In this document: positions 1 to 7,203 of the stretch, piece after piece
Position numbering within the stretch: the stretch's first letter is position 1
Layout: every line of letters begins with the position of its first letter
Virus record (IMG/VR): IMGVR_UViG_3300020204_000465
Location: 1-20,400 of that record
Reading direction: 5' to 3' (one strand)
Source: a virus
Length of the DNA stretch: 20,400 nucleotides
Program-made: the position numbers and the translations under genes
Notes under the pieces: generated by a model
Told to the model about the DNA's origin: nothing
The model's database searches: none
What the model saw: only the letters and a program-made list of their open reading frames with translations

Positions 1-3000
1 TTGCAATATCATTTGCGGCCTGAAGCTCTCTAATATCCTCTCGAATACGTATAAGCTCATCACTCGGCACCTTACGACGCATTTCGCTTAGCATTACGTT
101 CAGCTTCTGTGTATAGGTTTTCTTCAGAGCTGCGGCTTGATTTCCTGGGTCTGAGAGCCGTTCAACGGTAGCAGTTGCCGCGGCAATCAACTTCATAAGG
201 TCTAAAACTTTCCTATACTTTTTCATAATGTAATCAATAAGAACCTTGAAGCCTTTTTGCTCAAGGTTTTTGATTAGATCATCGGCAAATGTTACATTCA
301 TGTCAATGCCCTTCATGTTCGCGGCATCCATAACTGAGCGCATTGCAGAGTTCATTTCTACGACCTTCGCGCTCATCAGGTCAATAGTTACCCCAAACTT
401 TATCCCAAGCTGATCCTGCAGTTCTTGCAACTTGGCTGCAATTTTGCTTTCTTTTGTGGCAAAAGATAGGTCGGGGTTCTCAAGAATCCACGCAATGTCT
501 CGGTTGTAATCCCTAAACATATTCGTCATTTCCTCAAGAATCAGCTCCTGACCCTTCTTGAACTCCTCAAGGCGCGCCGTAGTTGCCTCGGTTAGGCGTT
601 TCCAATCCCGCGAGTCGGTTGCCTCGTCAACAAGGTTTTCAAGACCCTCAAAGCGAAGGTCGGAGATATCTTTTTCGTACTTCTGCTGCGCCTCGCGCAA
701 TTGAACTGCACGTTGCAGAGGGTCAATTGACTCATCGTATTGCTGAAGCGTTGCAAGACCGAGGTCGTATTCAGCCTCAGCAAGCGCTTTGATGCGCTCC
801 TGCTCCTTCCTTCGTTCCGTTTCAATCTTGAGCCGCTCTGTGACCATCTTGAGGTTAATCTCGCCAGCGTTGATCTCGTCCTCAGTGAGGGGCAGAATTG
901 AATCAAGTATGTCTTTGTATTCATCAAATGATCTACTAATCCCCTGCCTATTCTTAAAAGTTGTAAAGCTCAACTCTTGCTCAATCTTGAGCAGTTCTTC
1001 ATACTTGACCACTTCGCCTGAGTCTAGTGCGTATGGATTCTCAAAGTCAGGGTTGATAATGTCGTTAAGAACTTCCTCGGCAACCTTCTGAAGGACTTCA
1101 AGGGCATCAGCAACGCGCTGCTTTGCAATTGCCAACAATCCATTATATTTCGCTAGGGATTTATTTGCGGCATCCTGCTGGTTGATAAGAAGTTTTTGAT
1201 AGTTGGTCAAATCCCTCATGCTGCTCTTGGCTTGCTCAATGACCCTTGGATAGCGGGATTCGCGCTCTGCCTGCCTGAAGCCAACCATTGAGCGCTGGTT
1301 CATGTCATTATTAATTCTAGTGCCAGAGCCGTCGGTAGTTACCGTTGACGGGGCGTAATATGATGTCCTGTAATACCCAGATCCGTCAAGAACAGTTCCG
1401 CGTGTGTCGTAGTAAATACTCCTATTCTTATCAGCGTACCCAGGATCTCCGGGCTTAAGTTCGGCGTTCTTTCTCTCTTCCTCTGCCTCTTCAGCTTTTC
1501 CAAACAAAAATGCGATAAGGAAACCGATTGCAGCAATAATTGCCACAATTGCCAAAACAAGACCTCCGGTAGCCGCACCAACTGCAACCCCTGCGGTTAC
1601 AAGCGCTGCCTTGACAGCCGTGAATGCTGCGCCAAGTAGCGGAAGCGTTTGAATGAATCCTCCTACCGCCATCAGAGTCGCTTTTATTGCCGCGATGATT
1701 GGGGGCAGGACCATGCCGAGCGCCGCGAGCGCGAATGTGAAATCAAAAACTGTCTGTATGGCGGCAGCAGCCTCAGGGCTAATGAGACCAGACTGAGCGG
1801 CGCCCTGGGTGGCCATGGTTCCAACCATCCCGATTGCCATTGCCCCACCGGATAGCGCTCGCAGTTTAGACATACTTCCTACGGCTTTGAGTGACGCAAT
1901 ATGAAATGCGCGCATCTGAACCGTTGCCCTAAAGAGGGCGCCTGTAAGAAGGCCGATTCCCGATATTACCAGCTTGCTTGCAATGCCCACCCCAAGAAGG
2001 AATCCGATTGCCTTAAGGACTGGCTCCATTTTGCTTAGGACGTTGAAAACTATTCCTAGGACTGATGCTACGGCAGAAATTGTTGGAGCTAGTCCCTTAA
2101 ACGCTGCGGAAAGGCCAGCGATAACCCCTTGGCCAATCATCCCGAGAACATTCGTAAGCGCTGGCATGAATTCATCCCTAAAGACGGCAATCATTGGCTC
2201 AATGCTGGCAGCCATTTGCTTAAATGCCTGCCCAATGCCGAATAGGTTTTGGTTCACTGCCATTTTCAGCGCACCTAGGATCGTTATGAGAATCCCAATG
2301 CTGACCATGAATGGGTTGGCTGAGGCAAACTTGAATGCAACGCCAATTAGGGCGGCTGTCGCTACGATGGTTCTTGCAAAATCATTTTCAAGAAGTTTAA
2401 TTGTTTCCCTTACCCCGATTGCAAAAGCGCCAAAAGTTCCCCCGACACCTCCGACGGTTGAGTTAATCATTGACATTGCATTAGCAAAGTCTTGACCAAT
2501 TTTCTTGCCAATGCTCATCAAAAGTGCGCCCATCGGCTTCAATTGCACAAGAATCTTGCGAACAACATCACCAAAGGCAAGTGCTTGCTGGCGAACGCTT
2601 GGGTCTTGCAGGAAAAGGCTGAATTCGTAGGTTATATCCCTAATTGAGTTGTAGAGCGGCCTAAACATATCTGCCACAAGGCTCTGAGACATGTCGGCAA
2701 CCGTGCTGAATGCACCTGCAAATGTTTTTGATTGAGCAATCATTCCGCCGCCGAAATCTCGCTCGAGCCCAGCAAGAATCGCCCGCGAGGCTACCTCTCC
2801 TGAAACTTGACCTCTAGTCGTAAGTCGGCGTACTGTTTCAATCGCATTAGATTCAAGTTGTGCATAAAGAGTCTCTTGACCTTTAATGATTTTGTCGCGA
2901 TTACCAGAACTGTCTCTAGTGATCTCCTTCATGAGCTCTTCGGCGATATACTTGTAGCCACCGATACCAGCGTTTGCCAGCTGCATCATGTCGTTCTGGT

Positions 3001-4687
3001 AGACACGACCAGCTTGCTTCATCTGCCCGAGTGCGTAGGTGATTCTTCGGAAGGCGTCTGCCCCGCCGCCAAGTGCCGCCACAGCGTTACCTACGGAAAC
3101 GATACCGCCCGAGAATTTATCAACTGACTCTGCGTTTTCACGAAGAATTTCAGACATGTCAAACCCGAATGCTCTCATTCGGAGTGTTGACTCTTGGATT
3201 TCAGCGAACCTAAATGGCGTAACGTTCGCAAACTCTCTAATGGTGTCAATTACGCCTTCGGCTGCCTGCTTTGCGTTGTCATAGCCCATCGCCATGTAGT
3301 CAATGCCAACCGTCCCTTCTCCAAGCAGCTCGTTTGTTGCCTCTGCCTGCTTTCTTTGGTTGTCAAATAGGGTTGTAAATCCAACAGTTGCCTGCTCCAG
3401 CATTGAGTTGAACTTAACAACACCACCCTGAAGATGTCCGAACACCTGCTGTAGTTGTGAGGCAACGGCGTGAATCGCCTGATATCCGAAGGCCATGCCA
3501 AGAACACTTTTTATCTGGCCGGTGATTGCGTCGCCTTCCCTTACAACGCCACTTATAGACCTAGCCGCGCCAGCGGCGGCAACCGAAAGCTGATTGTATG
3601 ATTTTGATGCTGCATTTGGGCCAGCAGACATCTGGTTGCCAGCATATTGAGACTTTGGGAAAACTTGCGCTTCGTTCCTTCTTTCGGAGCGATGGAGCAT
3701 TGCATATTCTCTCGCAAAGCCACCGCGCATTTCTCGCATCATGCGAGTTGCTATAAGTTCCTGACCCTTACCCCTTGCGGCGGCTGGCGCTGATTTTGCA
3801 AGCGAATTAAGAGCGGCAGATGCTTTTCTTGCGGCTGCCGCAAGACCCTCAAGCCCTGATACCGCTCCACGAGCGGTAGCCCTTGGCGCGGCTGTCTCAA
3901 CCTGCTTAGTTGCGGCGGCTGCTTCGGCAGCTTTTCTCGCCTGCGCATCTTTTCTGGCCCGATATTCTGCCTCGTATGGTGCGAGTCGTTTTGCCTGGGC
4001 GGCAAGCTCAGCCTCATTGAAGCGACCACCAGTCCTAAAGCGACGAGGGGTTAGGTCCTTGGTGCCTGCGTCTGAAACCGATGTTGCCGCCTGCTTCGCA
4101 ACTGCAATCCGCTCTCTGGCACCAGCCATCGCGACTTGGGTTTTCTGCGCCTCAGTTGCCCTATCGGTGGCAACGGCTTTCCTCGCAGCCTCTTCACGTA
4201 GGCGCTGTTCACGATTGAAATTTGTCGTAAGAAGTTTCCGCTCAGCGGAAAGCGACTCTGCCTTTCCTGCATATTCCCCGGCAGCGGAGATTGACTTTGC
4301 CCTAGCCTTGGCAAGGTTTTCAATAAGTCCACGGAATCCAGCGGCATTCTTGCCAGCTGCTCGCAGTGACGAATCATCAAGTCCAACGCTCTTTAGGACA
4401 TCTTGTGACAGACCAGTTTTCTTAACCGCCTCGCCAATTGCGGCGATTGCTGGCTTAAGGGATTTTGCCTGATCTCTTGCGGCGCTAAAGCCTTGTGCAG
4501 TTTTGTATGAAGACCTAATGAGGTCTTGCATCTGGATTGGTATATTTGCCAATCCGCGCATCTGCGAAGCCTTACGCTCAAGACCGCCTATCTGCTGGGT
4601 GAGAGCGGCAATGCGCTTGGCAGCGCTATCGCCACCCTCAACCTGCAGGCCTATCTTTAGGTCAAATTTTGCCTGATCGTCAGCCAT
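1..4687 (-). CDS. Tail tape measure protein (3' end outside window)
   Basis: The minus frame reads open without a stop from ATG at 4687 to the left edge, at least 1562 codons. Tape measure proteins set tail length and help DNA pass into the host. Residues about 1-330 are Ala/Lys/Arg/Glu-rich coiled coil. Residues about 486-640 (beginning FANVTPFRFAEIQEST) match the conserved tape-measure N-terminal domain, with the typical ALGGGADAFRRITYALGQM and later MQLANAGIGGYKYIAEEL segments. Hydrophobic stretches follow near residues 770-810 and 980-1060 (including LAIVAIIAAIGFLIAFLFG), then a charged coiled coil fills about 1190 to the edge. Its ATG lies inside the last codons of the frameshifted chaperone (ATGGCTGA overlap), the usual G-T/tape-measure arrangement. 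The family assignment is firm; the C-terminus is not visible. Confidence 0.95.
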   Translation of the reverse strand, partial: MADDQAKFDLKIGLQVEGGDSAAKRIAALTQQIGGLERKASQMRGLANIPIQMQDLIRSSYKTAQGFSAARDQAKSLKPAIAAIGEAVKKTGLSQDVLKSVGLDDSSLRAAGKNAAGFRGLIENLAKARAKSISAAGEYAGKAESLSAERKLLTTNFNREQRLREEAARKAVATDRATEAQKTQVAMAGARERIAVAKQAATSVSDAGTKDLTPRRFRTGGRFNEAELAAQAKRLAPYEAEYRARKDAQARKAAEAAAATKQVETAAPRATARGAVSGLEGLAAAARKASAALNSLAKSAPAAARGKGQELIATRMMREMRGGFAREYAMLHRSERRNEAQVFPKSQYAGNQMSAGPNAASKSYNQLSVAAAGAARSISGVVREGDAITGQIKSVLGMAFGYQAIHAVASQLQQVFGHLQGGVVKFNSMLEQATVGFTTLFDNQRKQAEATNELLGEGTVGIDYMAMGYDNAKQAAEGVIDTIREFANVTPFRFAEIQESTLRMRAFGFDMSEILRENAESVDKFSGGIVSVGNAVAALGGGADAFRRITYALGQMKQAGRVYQNDMMQLANAGIGGYKYIAEELMKEITRDSSGNRDKIIKGQETLYAQLESNAIETVRRLTTRGQVSGEVASRAILAGLERDFGGGMIAQSKTFAGAFSTVADMSQSLVADMFRPLYNSIRDITYEFSLFLQDPSVRQQALAFGDVVRKILVQLKPMGALLMSIGKKIGQDFANAMSMINSTVGGVGGTFGAFAIGVRETIKLLENDFARTIVATAALIGVAFKFASANPFMVSIGILITILGALKMAVNQNLFGIGQAFKQMAASIEPMIAVFRDEFMPALTNVLGMIGQGVIAGLSAAFKGLAPTISAVASVLGIVFNVLSKMEPVLKAIGFLLGVGIASKLVISGIGLLTGALFRATVQMRAFHIASLKAVGSMSKLRALSGGAMAIGMVGTMATQGAAQSGLISPEAAAAIQTVFDFTFALAALGMVLPPIIAAIKATLMAVGGFIQTLPLLGAAFTAVKAALVTAGVAVGAATGGLVLAIVAIIAAIGFLIAFLFGKAEEAEEERKNAELKPGDPGYADKNRSIYYDTRGTVLDGSGYYRTSYYAPSTVTTDGSGTRINNDMNQRSMVGFRQAERESRYPRVIEQAKSSMRDLTNYQKLLINQQDAANKSLAKYNGLLAIAKQRVADALEVLQKVAEEVLNDIINPDFENPYALDSGEVVKYEELLKIEQELSFTTFKNRQGISRSFDEYKDILDSILPLTEDEINAGEINLKMVTERLKIETERRKEQERIKALAEAEYDLGLATLQQYDESIDPLQRAVQLREAQQKYEKDISDLRFEGLENLVDEATDSRDWKRLTEATTARLEEFKKGQELILEEMTNMFRDYNRDIAWILENPDLSFATKESKIAAKLQELQDQLGIKFGVTIDLMSAKVVEMNSAMRSVMDAANMKGIDMNVTFADDLIKNLEQKGFKVLIDYIMKKYRKVLDLMKLIAAATATVERLSDPGNQAAALKKTYTQKLNVMLSEMRRKVPSDELIRIREDIRELQAANDIA

Positions 4688-5227
4688 TCTTTAGTAATTC
4701 CGCCTTCGCTTCTGGAGCACCGAACTGAGCAACCATTTGATCCATTGATTTTGTTGATCCGATTGTTTGATCAAACGATCCAGATGAAGGCGACTTACTC
4801 TGACGCTTCATCTCTGCGTCCCTCTTCTCTGCGTATGAGGCAAAGTCCGAGAGCTGGGGAAGCGTCAGTTGGAGAAATTGTTCTGGTGTGAAACCGAATG
4901 CATCAGAATATGATGCAGAAAGTTCACCCCAGTTTATACTTCCCCAGTCGCCTCCTCTTTTCCCGATGTAACCTGATCTGATCCAAGGAGACCGCTTGCC
5001 TTGAGCACTTTATTGACTTCCTCTTGCATGGTGTGGATATTGAAGCGTTCGCCAACCTGCTCAATGGTTACTGGCTCACCCTTCTTAATGACCAACCAAA
5101 GAATCTTGCGGATTACTGTGAAGCGACTTAAATCAACCTTGTCAAGTGGACCGAATTCTTCCTCTAAATCGGCAAGATCGTTAAGATTGAGGGCCTTACC
5201 ACCCTTGAGTTCAACTAGATTTCCCAT
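4680..5227 (-). CDS. Tail assembly chaperone, G-T frameshift fusion product
   Basis: Predicted 182-residue protein made by a -1 frameshift near the end of the 97-residue G protein. Ninety codons are read in the starting frame to the slippery heptamer at 4964-4958. The -1 frame then continues for 92 codons (RGGDWGSINWGELSASYSDA..., ending ELLKNG) to TGA at 4682-4680. The T part has the usual look of these proteins: a Trp/Gly-rich start, a TPEQFLQLTLPQLSDFASYA helix, and a polar Ser/Gln/Lys tail. In lambda-like tails, G and G-T coat the tape measure and recruit the major tail protein, and are not in the virion. The stop overlaps the tape measure ATG. The T part has no good start codon or ribosome-binding site of its own, so frameshifting is the simplest reading. 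Confidence 0.88.
4934..5227 (-). CDS. Tail assembly chaperone G (unshifted product)
   Basis: This is the 97-residue product of ribosomes that do not shift. It begins MGNLVELKGGKALNLNDLAD and is acidic and helical; the middle (FTVIRKILWLVIKKGEPVT, then IEQVGERFNIHTMQEEVNKVL) resembles the folded domain of many siphovirus G-type chaperones. The start is supported by GGGAGAG four to five bases upstream of ATG. It sits between the major tail protein and the tape measure, as expected. A candidate promoter lies about 85 bp upstream, so it may be transcribed separately from the major tail protein gene. The family call rests on position, size, and the frameshift more than on sequence motifs. Confidence 0.88.
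   Translation of the reverse strand: MGNLVELKGGKALNLNDLADLEEEFGPLDKVDLSRFTVIRKILWLVIKKGEPVTIEQVGERFNIHTMQEEVNKVLKASGLLGSDQVTSGKEEATGEV
4958..4964 (-). promoter_or_regulatory. -1 ribosomal frameshift slippery site GGGAAAA
   Basis: On the minus strand the frame reads TCG GGA AAA GAG, giving the heptamer G GGA AAA, which fits the X XXY YYZ rule exactly (lambda uses GGGAAAG). A slip back by one base joins the G frame to a 92-codon open frame that ends in overlap with the tape measure start. The G stop TAA lies 21 bases downstream. An SD-like AGAGGAGG directly follows the slip site. Confidence 0.88.
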
Positions 5228-5311
5228 TGCTCTCCCGTCGCAGCCTACTGCTGCTCTTTACATTTATGCCCGACCAGACGACTTTTGTCGTACTTTGGTG
5301 GGGGCGGGTAC

Positions 5312-5341
5312 AGTATACCCTGATTTGATCCCAGTTGTGAA
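5312..5341 (-). promoter_or_regulatory. Candidate promoter for tail chaperone/tape measure unit
   Basis: Leftward -35 TTCACA (5341-5336, one mismatch to TTGACA), an 18-bp spacer, and -10 TATACT (5317-5312, one mismatch). The predicted start near 5305 leaves about an 80-nt leader before the G gene. The -10 sits in a near-palindrome, GGGTA-n5-TACCC (5306-5320). The plus-strand promoter at 6864 has the same 18-bp spacer and the same TATACT -10. Confidence 0.5.
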
Positions 5342-5355
5342 GACTAGGAATCTTT

Positions 5356-5391
5356 CTTATGGGCCGAGAGCCGAAGCCCCCAGCCCATAAG
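5356..5391 (-). terminator. Strong hairpin after the major tail protein gene
   Basis: Outer arms CTTATGGGC/GCCCATAAG pair perfectly, and an inner stem GGGGGC/GCTCTC (with wobble pairs) is closed by a UUCG tetraloop. It begins 21 bp after the major tail protein stop and 15 bp before the next -35. There is no run of T, so it may be a processing or stability element rather than an intrinsic terminator. A smaller hairpin, AAGGCC-TTTT-GGCTTT, lies between it and the stop codon. Confidence 0.55.
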
Positions 5392-5412
5392 ATTAAAGCC
5401 AAAAGGCCTTAA

Positions 5413-6021
5413 TTACGCCTCAATGAGGCAGATGGTCGGCTCCGCCGATCCACCGGTCGTCACGAGGAGTGACGTGTCCACGACCGCCATGAAGTCAACA
5501 TCTTGGACGATGATGTCTTCTCGGGTGAACGGAATGTTCAGGCTCATCGTGTACGCCTTTGGCAAGTGGATCTTGACCGTCTTGGACGAGTCATCGGTCC
5601 TCTGGTGCGTGAAGCGGACATAGAGCGGGCGTGGGAGACCGGCTCCTGCCGTGGTCGCCTGCCCCGAGCCACCGTCAACGTCTGGATCAAACACGAACGA
5701 GCTAGGCTCGGCTGTGCTGATAAACGAAGCGGTTCCGTTGCTATTGAAGAAGTTTTTGAGTGAGTTAACGTTCAACTCAACTTGTCGGGCTCGCGCCTCA
5801 ACCTTCCCGCCGAAGTGTGCCTTCATAATCGGGAAATTGAACTGACCGTAGAACTCGCGCTCCTGATAATTGATGTCAAACTCGACATCGCCAGCGATCT
5901 GGCCAATCGAGAACACGGATGTGTAGCCACCAGAGGCGGACGTAAAGTAGCTTGACGTCCCCTTCGCGCGACCGCTCACCCAGTAAGCGACTTCCAGTAC
6001 GCCAGAACCAAGCGTAAGCAT
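5413..6021 (-). CDS. Major tail protein (tail tube)
   Basis: A 202-residue protein rich in Thr/Ser/Gly/Val beta segments, as in siphovirus tail-tube proteins of the lambda gpV/TP901-1 type. Central stretches such as AGDVEFDINYQEREFYGQF and HFGGKVEARARQVELNVNSL look like the strands and long loop of tube subunits; the C-terminal third contains YTMSLNIPFTREDIIVQDVDF. The start at 6021 is supported by AAGGAG 11 bases upstream. It lies 18 bp after the tail completion gene and before the chaperone pair, the standard order, and is followed by a strong hairpin. The call is positional and compositional; I recognise no catalytic or unique motif. Confidence 0.83.
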   Translation of the reverse strand: MLTLGSGVLEVAYWVSGRAKGTSSYFTSASGGYTSVFSIGQIAGDVEFDINYQEREFYGQFNFPIMKAHFGGKVEARARQVELNVNSLKNFFNSNGTASFISTAEPSSFVFDPDVDGGSGQATTAGAGLPRPLYVRFTHQRTDDSSKTVKIHLPKAYTMSLNIPFTREDIIVQDVDFMAVVDTSLLVTTGGSAEPTICLIEA

Positions 6022-6039
6022 GTTTCTGTGCTCCTTGCT

Positions 6040-6444
6040 TTAAGACTTAATTAGGTTGTACCGAATGATTCTTCGGTATTCAAGTGCCTCATCGTCGTAC
6101 CCATCCGCTTCATATACTTTGGAGCAGAGATGTACTACGACACCATTAGGACCCGAAAGCCGCTTTCGGTTTATCAGCGTGTCAACCCGAGCAGAGATCG
6201 TATTCAGCTCAGTAGTGCTAGCCCCACTGGAGATGAGGACATCTACTGTTGGACGATCTACTGGCAGACCAACATCCGCTGAGCCGCTAAGCACAGCAAT
6301 CCGAATCGCCGGCAAGGTGCTCTTGCCGACATGGGTAATGGGGTACACCTTCTTATCCGTGTTTGAGCCCGAGAGAAGCCCCTGGAGCGTGGCATCCCCA
6401 CTCAGCGCGGTAAAGAACGATTCGTACACACCAACCATAGGCAT
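6040..6444 (-). CDS. Tail completion/terminator protein, DUF3168-like
   Basis: A 134-residue protein whose opening (VYESFFTALSGDATLQGLL, then VYPITHVGKSTLPAIRIAV) resembles DUF3168/gp17-type tail completion proteins, which cap the tail tube and join it to the head connector. The later part (DVLISSGASTTELNTISARVD, then VVVHLCSKVYEADGYDDEALEYRRIIRYNLI) has the expected beta-strand ending. No Shine-Dalgarno precedes ATG 6444, and an in-frame TAA sits two codons upstream. The third codon (ATG at 6438) lies exactly 6 nt after a -10-like TAAAGT, so the true start may be 6438 on a leaderless transcript. It precedes the major tail protein by 18 bp. Confidence 0.72.
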   Translation of the reverse strand: MPMVGVYESFFTALSGDATLQGLLSGSNTDKKVYPITHVGKSTLPAIRIAVLSGSADVGLPVDRPTVDVLISSGASTTELNTISARVDTLINRKRLSGPNGVVVHLCSKVYEADGYDDEALEYRRIIRYNLIKS

Positions 6445-6473
6445 ACTTTACGCGTATTTGTTAAGGCAGCCAA
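6445..6473 (-). promoter_or_regulatory. Candidate leftward promoter for tail genes
   Basis: -35 TTGGCT (6473-6468), a 17-bp spacer, and -10 TAAAGT (6450-6445). The predicted transcription start falls on the second ATG (6438) of the tail completion gene. Each hexamer has four of six consensus bases, so this depends mainly on spacing and on the absence of a ribosome-binding site. Confidence 0.38.
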
Positions 6474-6505
6474 TAGACCGCCGATCTACGCAGAACCGCT
6501 ATCTA

Positions 6506-6534
6506 TGGACATTTTTCTTTGTTACGGTAACAAT
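6506..6534 (+). promoter_or_regulatory. Candidate leaderless promoter of the holin-like gene
   Basis: -35 TGGACA (6506-6511, five of six consensus bases), a 17-bp spacer, and -10-like AACAAT (6529-6534). The predicted +1 is the A of ATG 6541. The spacer and -10 are covered by the palindrome at 6520-6532. Confidence 0.42.
6520..6532. promoter_or_regulatory. Palindrome TGTTACGGTAACA, operator-like
   Basis: A perfect inverted repeat with 6-bp arms, TGTTAC/GTAACA, around one central G. It straddles the spacer and -10 of the candidate promoter at 6506-6534, where a bound repressor would block polymerase. No second copy was noticed in the window. Confidence 0.45.
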
Positions 6535-6540
6535 GCACCG

Positions 6541-6840
6541 ATGGCAGCAGCCAAGATTCCAGCCGACTTGCACACCTCCCAAGAGGAGGCTGTTGCGCTT
6601 TCCTACTGGAGGGGGCATATGGACGCAAAGATGGACGACTTGACACGAAGGGTTAGCAGCATTGAGGACAAGATTAATACGATTCACGAAGACGTCCAGA
6701 AGATCGTGCTGAGCCTTGAGAAGCGGGACGCAGCCGACACACAGGTTAAGGGCATCCTTCGCTGGATAGCCCCCGACTCCGCAGCCGCTATTGCCATCGC
6801 GGTGGCCCTCATCGCAGTTGCCCTGAGGTTCATCCCCTAA
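6541..6840 (+). CDS. Small coiled-coil membrane protein, holin/XhlA-like
   Basis: A 99-residue protein. Residues about 28-62 are heptad-rich (DAKMDDLTRRVSSIEDKI, then IHEDVQKIVLSLEK), and the C-terminal 18-20 residues (SAAAIAIAVALIAVALRF) form one hydrophobic span. A coiled coil followed by one C-terminal membrane segment is the layout of XhlA-like accessory holins and of some phage spanin-like or anchor proteins. An upstream ATG at 6505 would add 12 residues but has no ribosome-binding site. ATG 6541 also lacks a clear one but lies 6 nt after a -10-like hexamer, so I prefer 6541. It sits alone at the start of a rightward cassette, divergent from the tail genes. The lysis role is inference; no endolysin gene is in the window. 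Confidence 0.62.
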   Translation: MAAAKIPADLHTSQEEAVALSYWRGHMDAKMDDLTRRVSSIEDKINTIHEDVQKIVLSLEKRDAADTQVKGILRWIAPDSAAAIAIAVALIAVALRFIP

Positions 6841-6863
6841 TCCACATTTCAACATTATTGTTG

Positions 6864-6893
6864 TGGACAGAACGCTGTTTGATGTTGTATACT
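6864..6893 (+). promoter_or_regulatory. Promoter for HTH-metallophosphoesterase cassette
   Basis: -35 TGGACA (6864-6869), an 18-bp spacer, and -10 TATACT (6888-6893); both hexamers match consensus in five of six bases. The predicted start near 6900 gives a leader of about 50 nt. The segment GTTGTC-n6-GACAAC (6894-6911), just after the -10, could form a hairpin or be an operator at the transcription start. Upstream, TCCAC...GTGGA (6841-6867) brackets the shorter repeat CAACA-n4-TGTTG. Confidence 0.58.
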
Positions 6894-6951
6894 GTTGTCC
6901 ATTGAGACAACTAGTGCCTAACCCGTAGCCGGGCTGGGTCAGGGAGGTTCA

Positions 6952-7203
6952 ATGATAAGCAGGGCAAGCGCCCTTGAAGAGCTGCGAAGGATGCAGTCGT
7001 TTAAACCTCGCGGAGCAAAGTGCACCGCCGGTCTTGTTACAAAAATATTGCAGGGTGAAGATCAAGCAGCCTTTCTTGAGGCGCTTGTAGATAAAACCAT
7101 TGACGCCAGCACCATTAGTGTTTGGCTTGACCGTAAGGGTCACAAGGTGAGGCGACACACCCTTGCTCGCCACCGACGAGGGGAGTGTGCCTGCAGTGAG
7201 TGA
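6952..7203 (+). CDS. Small helix-turn-helix-like protein (possible terminase small subunit)
   Basis: An 83-residue basic protein. Its C-terminal half, ALVDKTIDASTISVWL followed by GHKVRRHTLARHRRGECAC, has the 'sxxxIsxxLxxxGhxVsxxTvxRHRRGxCxC' pattern I know from small HTH proteins of actinobacterial phages, where it often sits next to a metallophosphoesterase as here. The pattern suggests DNA binding by the RHRR helix; the paired Cys near the end may bind metal. The start is well supported by CAGGGAGG four bases before ATG. It overlaps the next gene by 8 bp, so the two are probably translated together. A terminase small-subunit role is possible but unproven: no large terminase is nearby. Confidence 0.7.
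   Translation: MISRASALEELRRMQSFKPRGAKCTAGLVTKILQGEDQAAFLEALVDKTIDASTISVWLDRKGHKVRRHTLARHRRGECACSE

Noticed and set aside
1974-2495. Plus-strand 173-codon open frame
   Set aside because: Antisense to the tape measure gene, with composition mirroring its Ala/Gly codons and no start signal.
5211-5402. Minus-strand 63-codon open frame between major tail protein and chaperone
   Set aside because: It contains the hairpin and promoter, has no ribosome-binding site and overlaps the start of the G gene in another frame.
6505-6540. Earlier ATG of the holin-like gene
   Set aside because: It has no SD, and the promoter -35 overlaps it, so a transcript starting at 6541 would not include it. Not fully excluded.
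7163-7195. Upstream ATG extending the metallophosphoesterase by 11 residues
   Set aside because: It has no ribosome-binding site and lies inside the HTH gene, while GTG 7196 has GAGGGGAG at a good distance and a normal overlap.
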